Shown here in pieces: positions 8,774-16,288 of a DNA stretch of 64,000 nt. The first letter of the stretch is position 1. Each line of letters begins with the position of its first letter. Made by a program: the position numbers and the translations under genes. Location: contig NZ_FXAZ01000001.1 of assembly GCF_900177815.1 (NCBI RefSeq), positions 248,001 through 312,000 on the forward strand. The letters are read 5' to 3'. This DNA comes from Paenibacillus aquistagni. Its GTDB lineage: Bacteria > Bacillota > Bacilli > Paenibacillales > Paenibacillaceae. Under the pieces are notes generated by a model. It was not told where the DNA came from. It saw nothing but the letters and a program-made list of their open reading frames with translations, and did no database searches.

Positions 8774-9674
8774 TGCTTCCAGGCAAATAGGGCACCAGCA
8801 TATGCCATCCGAGCATGGACAGCCGCATGGCCGTCCGATTAGGAAGAAGCGAGCTTGGCATCTTGGAACAGTGCTGCTTCACCTCGCGCTGATCTTGGGC
8901 TCTGTGGTAATGGTGTTTCCTTTTTTGTGGACCATCAGCAGCTCGCTAAAGGACATTAGCCAAATCTTTATGATGCCTCCGAGCTGGGTCCCTGATCCTT
9001 TTGTATGGAGCAATTATGTGGATACGCTGCGAGCGATGCCGTTCGATGTGGCTTACTTCAACAGCTTCTACATTTCAATAGTCGTGGTCGTGGCGTCGCT
9101 GCTGACCTGCTCCCTTGCTGCATATGCTTTTGCTAAGATAAAATTTCCGGGTGCAGGGATTGTATTTATTCTCTTCTTATCGATGATGATGATACCGAAG
9201 CAGGTCACGATTGTGTCTTTGTACGTCGTGATCCAGAAGCTTGGGTGGGTGGACTCTCATCTGTCCATTATTATGCCAGCGGCTTTCTTTAACGCCTTCG
9301 GCGTGTTTTTGCTGAGGCAGTTTATGATGGGGATTCCTAGGGATCTAGAGGAAGCTTCAATTATGGATGGGGCCAATCCGCTCCGCATCTATTGGAACGT
9401 CATGCTGCCATTGGTGCGCTCTGCATTAGTGGCATTTGGAATCTTCGCTTTTAAGGATATTTGGAATCAATTTTTAGACCCGCTTATTTTCCTCAGCACG
9501 CCAGAGCGGTTTACCGTTCCGCTCATGCTGAATATGTTCAAGGGACTGTATGTTGCGGATTGGGCCTTGATGATGGCGGGAACGGCGATATCTGTCATTC
9601 CTGTGCTGATTGTATATGTAATCGCCCAGCGGCACATCATTGAGGGCATTGCGCTGACTGGGATTAAGGGATAA
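8763..9674 (+). CDS. ABC transporter sugar permease, MalG type
   Basis: 303 residues: a hydrophilic, basic N-terminal 40 residues, then six membrane segments. The EAA loop reads EEASIMDGANPLRIYWNVMLPL around residues 198-219, standard for carbohydrate permeases. The C-terminus IIEGIALTGIKG is typical of this family. Start codon overlaps the end of the upstream permease, with GGAGG upstream. It completes the importer; the ATP-hydrolysing subunit must come from elsewhere in the genome. Confidence 0.94.
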   Translation: MKADASRQIGHQHMPSEHGQPHGRPIRKKRAWHLGTVLLHLALILGSVVMVFPFLWTISSSLKDISQIFMMPPSWVPDPFVWSNYVDTLRAMPFDVAYFNSFYISIVVVVASLLTCSLAAYAFAKIKFPGAGIVFILFLSMMMIPKQVTIVSLYVVIQKLGWVDSHLSIIMPAAFFNAFGVFLLRQFMMGIPRDLEEASIMDGANPLRIYWNVMLPLVRSALVAFGIFAFKDIWNQFLDPLIFLSTPERFTVPLMLNMFKGLYVADWALMMAGTAISVIPVLIVYVIAQRHIIEGIALTGIKG

Positions 9675-9688
9675 CGGGTACGAGCGGC

Positions 9689-9724
9689 AAGGTGCAGGTC
9701 CTGATTGACAGGGGCTTGCACCTT
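9689..9724 (+). terminator. Hairpin after the sugar importer operon
   Basis: AAGGTGCA pairs with TGCACCTT, extended by GG/CC pairs inside. The following bases CTATAAG lack a proper T run, so termination may be weak; the hairpin could also protect the mRNA end. Confidence 0.55.
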
Positions 9725-9778
9725 CTATAAGTGATATTCATCATATAATGTTTGAAAAATAAAAATTAAAATAAAAGG

Positions 9779-9838
9779 TTGACTTTTTAGGGTGTAGTCC
9801 GATATATTAATAACCAAGAAATATACCTATAGGGGTAT
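9779..9838 (+). promoter_or_regulatory. Promoter with CstR-type operator 1 for the yrk operon
   Basis: A TTGACT -35 (9779-9784) and TATATT -10 (9803-9808) are spaced 18 bases. Immediately downstream, at 9823-9838, is ATACCTATAGGGGTAT, a quasi-palindrome with the ATACC/GGGTAT ends known from CstR and CsoR operators. Its position over the expected transcription start suits repression. Confidence is higher for the operator than for the promoter boxes. Confidence 0.75.
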
Positions 9839-9930
9839 ATGTATAAATGAGTTTAAGAGCACATCATTAGCATGGTATAGGATCTCATCAACAGCATAAA
9901 AAGGAGGAAGCTATTTTTTTGGTCGAAAAT

Positions 9931-9946
9931 ATACCCAGTGGGGTAT
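9931..9946 (+). promoter_or_regulatory. CstR-type operator 2
   Basis: ATACCCAGTGGGGTAT, same arms as operator 1, 108 bases downstream and 47 bases before the yrkJ start. Two sites in one leader suggest cooperative or two-promoter control by the repressor encoded at 13763. Confidence 0.8.
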
Positions 9947-9992
9947 AACGGAAACAATCATACTAAGCTGCAGAAAGAAGGAAGGAACTGCA

Positions 9993-10772
9993 ATGGACAT
10001 TGCATGGCTGTTGACCTTGATTGCCATTGGGTTTGTAGGTTCCCTGATCTCAGGGATGGTCGGAATTGGTGGGTCCATCATCAAGTATCCGATGCTCTTG
10101 TATATTCCGCCGGCGCTTGGCTTTATGGCATTCAGTGCTCAGGAAGTATCTGCGATTAGTGCCGTGCAAGTATTTTTTGCAACATTGGCCGGCATGTTTG
10201 CTTTTCGCAAGGGAGGATACATCAACCGATCCCTCGTGCTGACGATGGGAGCGGCGATTATTATCGGCAGCTTCGTTGGCGGATACGGGTCCCAATTTTT
10301 AACGGATGAGACCATTAACTTAACGTATGCGATTCTTGCGCTTATCGCTGCTGTCATGATGTTTATGCCGAAGAGGGGGGACGAGGTCGAAGACTATTCG
10401 AAGGTGAGCTTTAACAAGCCGCTTGCAGGCATACTCGCCTTCATCATTGGAATTTTGTCAGGAATCGTTGGAGCGGCGGGAGCATTCATTGTGGTTCCTG
10501 TGATGCTCGTCATTTTGAAGATACCGACACGGGTAGCCATTGCCTCGTCGCTTGCAATAACGTTTATCTCGTCGATTGGATCGACAGCAGGCAAGCTGAT
10601 GGGCGGTCATATGCTGCTGATCCCGTCCATCGCGATGATTATTGCAAGCATGATTGCCTCGCCGATTGGAGCTAGAATCAGCAAGAAGCTGAATACACGG
10701 GTGCTGCAATGGATATTGGCTGTTCTTATTGCGGCTACTGTCATCAAGATCTGGGTTGAAATATTAGTTTAA
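9993..10772 (+). CDS. yrkJ: TauE/SafE-family sulfite/sulfur-anion exporter (YrkJ-like)
   Basis: 259 residues with about eight hydrophobic segments. The start contains the family signature LISGMVGIGGSIIKYPML (residues 18-35) and its half-repeat GILSGIVGAAGAFIVVPVML near residue 155, which is the duplicated TauE motif. It is believed to move small sulfur oxyanions or organosulfur compounds across the membrane. In this operon it would expel sulfite or thiosulfate produced by persulfide oxidation. Ribosome site AAGGAAGG. Matches the length and gene neighbourhood of B. subtilis YrkJ, although gene order differs. Confidence 0.9.
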   Translation: MDIAWLLTLIAIGFVGSLISGMVGIGGSIIKYPMLLYIPPALGFMAFSAQEVSAISAVQVFFATLAGMFAFRKGGYINRSLVLTMGAAIIIGSFVGGYGSQFLTDETINLTYAILALIAAVMMFMPKRGDEVEDYSKVSFNKPLAGILAFIIGILSGIVGAAGAFIVVPVMLVILKIPTRVAIASSLAITFISSIGSTAGKLMGGHMLLIPSIAMIIASMIASPIGARISKKLNTRVLQWILAVLIAATVIKIWVEILV

Positions 10773-10788
10773 GGAGGACATCAGAACA

Positions 10789-11364
10789 ATGTCAGCATTG
10801 AAAGTAGATCAAGTATTGGATTGCAAAGGGCTGGCTTGCCCCATGCCGGTCGTGCGCACGAAGAAGACGCTGGAAGGCTTGAACACAGGGGAGGTGCTGG
10901 AGATTATGGCTACCGACCGCGGCTCAGTCGCTGATCTTCAAGGCTGGGCGAAGCGAACCGGGCATCAATATATTGGGCTTAAGGAATCCGGTCAAGTGTT
11001 CCATCATTACATTCGCAAGGTTGATCCAACCGAACTGAAGGAGGCGGTCAGTTATCCTCATACGATCACGCCCGAAGAGGTGAAGGCAAGACTGAGTCAA
11101 GGTGAGGCGCTTCATATCGTGGATGTGCGCGAGCCTGCGGAATTTGCGTTTGGCCATATACCAGGGGCGCTATCCATTCCGGTTGGCGATTTGGATAATC
11201 GATTGGATGAGCTTGATGCGTCCGACTCCTTTATTATCGTATGCCGCTCTGGCTATCGCAGTGATCTAGCCTGCCAGCTGCTTGAAGAGAAAGGGTATCA
11301 CAAGGTAAAAAACATGGTGCATGGCATGAACGCTTGGGATGGAGACATCTTGATTAACGATTGA
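10789..11364 (+). CDS. yrkF: TusA-rhodanese fusion sulfurtransferase (YrkF-like)
   Basis: 191 residues with two sulfur-relay domains. Residues 1-78 are TusA-like with the catalytic CPMP motif (DCKGLACPMPVVRTKK). Residues 90-188 are a single rhodanese domain with VDVREPAEFAFGHIPGA and the active-site loop VCRSGYRS, Cys present. Each Cys can carry a persulfide, so sulfur may be passed between the domains and to YrkH. Sixteen bases after yrkJ, behind AAGGAGG. Same architecture as B. subtilis YrkF. Confidence 0.93.
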   Translation: MSALKVDQVLDCKGLACPMPVVRTKKTLEGLNTGEVLEIMATDRGSVADLQGWAKRTGHQYIGLKESGQVFHHYIRKVDPTELKEAVSYPHTITPEEVKARLSQGEALHIVDVREPAEFAFGHIPGALSIPVGDLDNRLDELDASDSFIIVCRSGYRSDLACQLLEEKGYHKVKNMVHGMNAWDGDILIND

Positions 11365-11420
11365 GCTTGAACCAGAATGGATCGACACTTTATTCATTTA
11401 TATAAGGAGGATTATGAATC

Positions 11421-12566
11421 ATGACAACCCCAACTGTAACTAAAATGAGTGCGAAGGAAGTGACCCGTTTCATCATCGGCAAGGAGGCGCTGTTTATCCT
11501 TGATGTACGCAACGAGGACGCTTATCAGGATTGGAAGATTGAAGGAGAGGGCATCGTTTCGATTAATATTCCTTATTATGAACTGCTCGATGAGATTGAG
11601 CCGGCGCTGAAGCAATTGCCTCCAGAGCAACCGGTGCTGGTTGTATGCGCGAAGGAAGGCTCATCCCAATTCGTTGCGGAGCAGCTCGCAGAAGCAGGCC
11701 GCAAGGACGTGTTCTATCTGGAAGGCGGCATGAAGGGCTGGAGCGAATATTTGGAGCCTGTTAAGATCGCGGATCTCAGCCAAGGCGGCGAGCTGTATCA
11801 ATTTGTTCGCATGGGCAAAGGCTGCTTGTCGTATATGATCATCTCCGAAGGAGAAGCGGCAATCATCGATTCTGCCCGAATGACAGATGCCTATCAGCAG
11901 CTGCTTGCGGATAAAGGAGCGGTGTTGACGCATGTGATGGATACTCATCTGCATGCAGACCATATCTCTGGCGGCCGCACACTTGCAGCCAAGTATGATG
12001 CGCAATATCATTTGCCGCCAAAGGACGCCGAAGAGGTTACCTTCGATTATACAAAGCTTGTGGAAGGCAGCAACATCGTGGTCGGCAAGGAAGAGATCAT
12101 CGTACAGCCGATCTACACACCGGGCCATACGATCGGTTCTACCTCGTTTATTATTGACGATCAGTATTTGCTGTCAGGCGATATTCTGTTTATCGAATCC
12201 ATTGGCCGCCCGGATCTCGCAGGCCTTGCGGAAGACTGGGTCGGGGATCTCAGAGAGACGCTTTATGCACGCTATAAGCAGCTGCCTGAGCATCTAATGG
12301 TGCTGCCTGCTCACTTTGCAAGTCCATCGGAGCTGGGCGAAGATGGCCGTGTAGCTGGACAGCTCGGCGTGTTGTACCAGCACAACCCGGGACTTCATAT
12401 CCATGATGAAGAGGAGTTCCGCAGAACCGTAACGGAGAATCTTCCGCCTCAGCCTCATGCCTATCAAGATATTCGCAAGACGAATATGGGCAAATTGGAG
12501 CCGGATGAGGACACGCAGCGCGAGATGGAGATTGGGCCGAACCGCTGCGCGGTGCATGACAACTAA
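11421..12566 (+). CDS. yrkH: Rhodanese-metallo-beta-lactamase fusion, persulfide dioxygenase type (YrkH-like)
   Basis: 381 residues. N-terminal rhodanese (residues 5-115) with [12 protein letters not shown] and the Cys loop VCAKEGSS. C-terminal metallo-beta-lactamase fold (from about residue 120) with [25 protein letters not shown] and PAHF metal ligands, as in ETHE1/persulfide dioxygenases that oxidise glutathione-like persulfide to sulfite. Staphylococcal CstB has the same two functions but with the rhodanese at the C-terminus, so the order here is reversed. Preceded by AAGGAGG. It probably forms the detoxifying core together with YrkF and the exporter YrkJ. Confidence 0.92.
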   Translation: MTTPTVTKMSAKEVTRFIIGKEALFILDVRNEDAYQDWKIEGEGIVSINIPYYELLDEIEPALKQLPPEQPVLVVCAKEGSSQFVAEQLAEAGRKDVFYLEGGMKGWSEYLEPVKIADLSQGGELYQFVRMGKGCLSYMIISEGEAAIIDSARMTDAYQQLLADKGAVLTHVMDTHLHADHISGGRTLAAKYDAQYHLPPKDAEEVTFDYTKLVEGSNIVVGKEEIIVQPIYTPGHTIGSTSFIIDDQYLLSGDILFIESIGRPDLAGLAEDWVGDLRETLYARYKQLPEHLMVLPAHFASPSELGEDGRVAGQLGVLYQHNPGLHIHDEEEFRRTVTENLPPQPHAYQDIRKTNMGKLEPDEDTQREMEIGPNRCAVHDN

Positions 12567-12678
12567 TCAGCTGTAGTGAAGCAAGCAGCGGTTACAATCA
12601 ATCATTGTTTTCATTAGAATGAGACTCATATCTGCATGTCGAACGCATCATTGTTAAATAGGAGAAGGAGAGATTACG

Positions 12679-12906
12679 ATGAATCACGATAAATTAGTTG
12701 ACGCAACAGGGCTTGCTTGCCCGCTGCCTATTGTACGCACAAAGAAAGCGATGAATGAGCTTCAATCGGGTCAGGTGCTTGAGGTGCATGCGACGGACAA
12801 AGGGTCCAAGAACGATCTGTCGGCATGGGCAAAAAGCACAGGGCATGAGCTGGTATCGGATACCGAGGAGAACGGTGTTTATAAGTTTTGGATCAAAAAA
12901 GGCTAG
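12679..12906 (+). CDS. yrkI: TusA-family sulfur carrier (YrkI-like)
   Basis: 75 residues, a lone TusA domain with the CPLP motif (DATGLACPLPIVRTKK, Cys near residue 15). It is about half identical by eye to the TusA half of the upstream fusion, including the ATDKGSxxDL and AKSTGH stretches, so the two are paralogues. It would shuttle persulfide sulfur within the same pathway. Ribosome site GGAGAAGGAG. A 286-base gap follows, which holds an operator and probably a second promoter. Confidence 0.92.
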   Translation: MNHDKLVDATGLACPLPIVRTKKAMNELQSGQVLEVHATDKGSKNDLSAWAKSTGHELVSDTEENGVYKFWIKKG

Positions 12907-13087
12907 CTTGAGGCAATGTCATCGAAGTTAGCGGCAGTTGATTGCCGCTTCAAGAAGCAGCGTCCACCTGTCAATGAATACAGCTGCCAATTCCATTTGG
13001 GAGTCTGACGACCTGAATGGAATGGATGGAACGCAAACGATTAATTACGATGCAAGCCCCTGTAGGTAAGGCAGCTATGCACTTTTA

Positions 13088-13104
13088 TATACCTATGGGG
13101 GTAA
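13088..13104 (+). promoter_or_regulatory. CstR-type operator 3 before yrkE
   Basis: ATACCTATGGGGGTAAT has the ATACC left arm and GGGGTA right arm of the other operators, with one extra G in the centre and a weaker right end. It lies 88 bases before yrkE, indicating that yrkE has its own controlled promoter. Confidence 0.65.
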
Positions 13105-13192
13105 TTAAATTATTGAAAGATTGTTAGATTGCTATTGATTACTACACTTGCCTGAGCTCTATATTTTTTGCATAAAGAAGGGATGAATACGT

Positions 13193-13675
13193 GTGACACA
13201 ACAAGCCGAGAAATCAACGATCGTACTGTTTAGCGGGGAGTTGGACAAAGCGATTGCGGCGTTTATTATTGCCAATGGGGCTGCTGCCTACGAGCAAGAG
13301 GTGACGATCTTCTTTACATTCTGGGGACTCAATGCGCTGAGAAAGGATCAGCAGGTGCCGGTCAAGAAGGGCCTGCTTGAGAAGATGTTTGGCTGGATGA
13401 TGCCGAGGGGCGCAGGCAAGCTTCCTTTATCCAAAATGAATTTCCTTGGAGCGGGTCCGAAGATGATCAAGCATGTAATGAAGAAGCATAATGCGCTCAG
13501 CCTGCCTGAACTGATTGAGCTTGCACGCGAGCAGGGCGTGAAGCTCGTTGCCTGCACCATGACGATGGATCTGCTTGGCCTTAAGCAAGAGGAGCTGATT
13601 GACGGCATTGAATATGCAGGCGTAGCCGCCTATCTTGGCGATGCGACTGAAGCGAAGGTCAATCTGTTCATCTAG
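13193..13675 (+). CDS. yrkE: DsrE/DsrF-like sulfur-transfer protein (YrkE-like)
   Basis: 160 residues, a DsrE2-type flavodoxin-like fold. It begins STIVLFSGELDKAIAAFI and has the conserved Cys in LVACTMTMDLLGLK near residue 122, the presumed persulfide-bearing residue. Start is GTG (a neighbouring GTG is followed at once by TGA and is excluded) behind AAGAAGGG. Same family and length as B. subtilis YrkE. Likely accepts sulfur from the TusA proteins. Its own operator upstream shows membership in the same regulon. Confidence 0.9.
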   Translation: MTQQAEKSTIVLFSGELDKAIAAFIIANGAAAYEQEVTIFFTFWGLNALRKDQQVPVKKGLLEKMFGWMMPRGAGKLPLSKMNFLGAGPKMIKHVMKKHNALSLPELIELAREQGVKLVACTMTMDLLGLKQEELIDGIEYAGVAAYLGDATEAKVNLFI

Positions 13676-13728
13676 AGGAAGCGGCCTCATCCCGGCATAT
13701 TGTTCGTCCGACACATTTCGGCAATAAT

Positions 13729-13744
13729 ATACCTATAGGTGTAT
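13729..13744 (+). promoter_or_regulatory. CstR-type operator 4 before the repressor gene
   Basis: ATACCTATAGGTGTAT, a near-perfect 16-base inverted repeat, sits 18 bases before the repressor start and next to its ribosome site GGAAGGG. This fits autoregulation. Confidence 0.8.
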
Positions 13745-13762
13745 AGGAAGGGATGACGAGCC

Positions 13763-14032
13763 ATGAAGTACGATCATGATGTCAAAATGAGACTAAAACG
13801 CATCGAAGGCCAAGCAAGAGGCGTACTGAACATGATGGAGCAGGAGAAGCATTGCAAAGATGTTGTTAGTCAGCTGACTGCGATTCGCAATGCCGCTGAC
13901 CGAGCGATTGCTTCGATTGTTGCTGCCAATCTGGAGAAGTGCATTCTAGAGGATACGGGCTCTTCAGGCGCCTCGCTTGATTCAAGCAAGTATGTGAAGG
14001 AAGCGGTAGATTTGCTGGTGAAGAGCCGCTAA
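13763..14032 (+). CDS. cstR: CsoR-family persulfide-sensing repressor, CstR type
   Basis: 89 residues, a four-helix-bundle CsoR/RcnR-family DNA-binding protein starting with RLKRIEGQARGVLNM. Copper-sensing CsoR uses Cys-x(n)-HxxxCys; here the pair is Cys31 and Cys60, but the His position is Asn56 (AANLEKC). This is the residue pattern of CstR, which forms a Cys31'-Cys60 di- to tetrasulfide bridge when exposed to persulfides. Together with the sulfurtransferase genes around it, persulfide sensing is far more likely than copper. Equivalent to B. subtilis YrkD in context. It should bind the ATACC-N6-GGTAT-like sites in this window. Confidence 0.9.
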   Translation: MKYDHDVKMRLKRIEGQARGVLNMMEQEKHCKDVVSQLTAIRNAADRAIASIVAANLEKCILEDTGSSGASLDSSKYVKEAVDLLVKSR

Positions 14033-14210
14033 TGAGAAAGCTCTGGATCGGCGCAGGACTAGAGATGAAGCGAGAATTTTTGCTGGATGGCGGAATCACC
14101 GCATCATCTCATCGATGGACCGAGTGATTGATTCTTGTTTGAGTCTTTGGAGGCAGGAGCACTAGGCACTGCCTGACGTTAATTGATCATTATTAGACAA
14201 AAGTAAACTC

Positions 14211-14246
14211 GACGGGCTTCGCTGTGAAGCTCGTCTATTTGTTTTT
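14211..14246 (+). terminator. Terminator between the sulfur locus and asb operon
   Basis: GACGGGCTTC pairs over ten positions (one G-T) with GAAGCTCGTC across a 5-base loop, followed by TATTTGTTTTTT. It separates the cstR transcript from the siderophore operon. Confidence 0.85.
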
Positions 14247-14310
14247 TGGTTGAAAAAATTATCCATGTTCCGGGGCAATAGCGTCTATGTGAGGATGTTA
14301 TGTTTAACGA

Positions 14311-14338
14311 TATAATAGTGATAATGATTCTCATTATT
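14311..14338 (+). promoter_or_regulatory. Fur box over the asb promoter
   Basis: GATAATGATTCTCATTATT at 14320-14338 matches the 19-base Fur consensus at nearly every position and is palindromic. A TATAAT -10 lies just upstream at 14311-14316, so the box covers the expected start of transcription. It ends four bases before the ribosome site region of asbA. Iron repression of the siderophore operon follows directly. Confidence 0.9.
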
Positions 14339-14356
14339 AACAAGAGGAGTAATATT

Positions 14357-16273
14357 ATGATCGACCCTATGTTCACCGCAGAGCAGGCAACCGTAAGCAC
14401 GCTCTTGAACTGTTATCTTAGAGAGACAAGGAGCGGGGAATGGATGGCTTCCAGCCCGCTTGTCGGTCAAGCTCCGATTGTGCGAATAAAACTATCCGCC
14501 CTTCATCTTACGATCATTGCACCTGTGTGCTATCACTCGGAGACTGGCAGGCATCGCTACCGCCTTCCGATATATGTTCAATCGGCTTCACATGAGCTAA
14601 GGCCGATTCGCCTAACCACCCTTGCGTCCTTGCTGCTCGAACAGATCGCAGCTTCCGAGGGCACCTCATTTCCTGAAAAACTGCTGAAGCGCATCGTGAA
14701 CAGCTGCAGGAATCTAGAGGGCTATATCCGTACAAGGCTTCATCATTCGGACAGCCTCTACGAGCCTAATCTCCGCTTTTTGGATTATGAGCAATCCCTT
14801 CTGTTTGGCCACCCATTTCACCCGAACGCGAAGTCCCGCGAAGGCTTTAATTCTGAAGAGCATTTCCACTGTTCGCCTGAGACTGGCGGGCGCTTCAAGC
14901 TTCATTACTTTGCCGCACACCACACCATTGTTAAGGAAGGTTCTCAATGGAAGCCTTCTGCCTCAGCTTCTGCGCTCATTAAGCGTAATCTGCTTGGTGA
15001 GCTTGTTCAGGAGAGCGCCAGGACAGGAGCAATTCAACGAGAGGATAAGACAAAGCCGGCTATTCACAGCTTTCTGCATGACCCTGCTTATGCGCTAGTG
15101 CCTGTTCATCCTGTGCAAGCGAGGTGGCTGCTTCAGCAGCCGCATGTGGATCGTTGGATGAGAGACGGCCTCCTTATCAACCTTGGCGGCTTAGGCGAGA
15201 GCTATGCTGCGACTTCCTCCATCCGAACCGTATACCGGGAATCCGCACACCTCATGTATAAGTTTTCCCTTCATGTGAAAATAACGAATTCGGTGCGCGT
15301 CAACAAGCGAGGCGAGCTGGATCGCGCGCTTGAGGCCTGTCAGGTCCTTGACTGTATTGAACCGAGGCTGCATGAGGTTCATCCTCAGTTCCACTTCATT
15401 CGCGACAGCGCCTATCTGACGTTGGGTGAGACCGAAGGGGAGGAATCGGGCTTCGAGCTCCTGATTCGGGAGAATCCGTTCCAAGGTGATGACGGGAAGC
15501 GGGCGATCGTGTCCGCATCCTTTACGCAGGAAGCCGTAGATGGGAGCAAGCCGCTGCTTGCAAGAATAATAGACCAGCTAATAATGAAGCAAGGCCTGAA
15601 CGGCCAGTGCGATGAGAGCGTCGCACGCGTACGGATCAGCCGCGGCTGGTTCCAGCGCTATATGAAGCTTACGCTGTATCCGATGCTGTGGCTGTACAAC
15701 GAATACGGCATCGCGCTTGAAGCTCATCTGCAAAATAGCGTCATCGTTCTAGGAGAGGACGGTTATCCTGAGCGCTTCTATTATCGGGACAGCCAGGGCT
15801 ATTATTACGCTCGCTCCATGATTGGGTATTTGGAGCAGGATATCGAAGGCATTAAAGAGAGCGGCAATGGCTTCGACGACGCTATCGTAGAGGAGCGCTT
15901 TGGCTATTACCTGATCGTGAATCATATGCTCGGGATGATTCAATCGTTTGGCAGGGCCGGGCTGGTGAGCGAGAAAGTGCTGCTGTTCGACCTCTATGAA
16001 GCACTGCAATCGATGCGCGACCTGCACCGAATCTATAACGGGCTTATTGCTGCATGGCTTGGCAAGAAGGAGCTTCGAATCAAGGCGAATTTGATAACCC
16101 AATGCTGGGATATTGATGAGCTGGAGAATGAACTGGAGCAAGCGGTATATGCCCAGATGCCGAACCCTCTGCATGAGATTGGAGCGAAGGCTGCGCTCAT
16201 CCGGAAGGCGAGACAGGTCACGGCTCCTTGGCGCGATCAAGAGCGGCTTGTGCCTTCGCAGCGCTCAGGATAA
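14357..16273 (+). CDS. asbA: NRPS-independent siderophore synthetase AsbA
   Basis: 638 residues, IucA/IucC family. Family marks are the ATP/citrate-site stretch VPVHPVQARWLL near residue 253, GESYAATSSIRTVY near residue 285, YKFSLHVKITNSVR near residue 305 and EAHLQNSVIVL near residue 455; the C-terminal third is the FhuF-like domain. In petrobactin assembly AsbA joins citrate to spermidine. The start at 14357 is set by AGAGGAG; upstream in-frame codons lie in the Fur box. First of six contiguous genes whose order and sizes match Bacillus anthracis asbABCDEF. Stop codon overlaps the ribosome site of asbB. Confidence 0.93.
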   Translation: MIDPMFTAEQATVSTLLNCYLRETRSGEWMASSPLVGQAPIVRIKLSALHLTIIAPVCYHSETGRHRYRLPIYVQSASHELRPIRLTTLASLLLEQIAASEGTSFPEKLLKRIVNSCRNLEGYIRTRLHHSDSLYEPNLRFLDYEQSLLFGHPFHPNAKSREGFNSEEHFHCSPETGGRFKLHYFAAHHTIVKEGSQWKPSASASALIKRNLLGELVQESARTGAIQREDKTKPAIHSFLHDPAYALVPVHPVQARWLLQQPHVDRWMRDGLLINLGGLGESYAATSSIRTVYRESAHLMYKFSLHVKITNSVRVNKRGELDRALEACQVLDCIEPRLHEVHPQFHFIRDSAYLTLGETEGEESGFELLIRENPFQGDDGKRAIVSASFTQEAVDGSKPLLARIIDQLIMKQGLNGQCDESVARVRISRGWFQRYMKLTLYPMLWLYNEYGIALEAHLQNSVIVLGEDGYPERFYYRDSQGYYYARSMIGYLEQDIEGIKESGNGFDDAIVEERFGYYLIVNHMLGMIQSFGRAGLVSEKVLLFDLYEALQSMRDLHRIYNGLIAAWLGKKELRIKANLITQCWDIDELENELEQAVYAQMPNPLHEIGAKAALIRKARQVTAPWRDQERLVPSQRSG

Positions 16274-16288
16274 GGAGGACGAAGTTGC

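Noticed and set aside
13763-14032. Copper-sensing CsoR
   Set aside because: The His ligand before the second Cys is Asn, no copper pump or chaperone is near, and the neighbours are sulfurtransferases.
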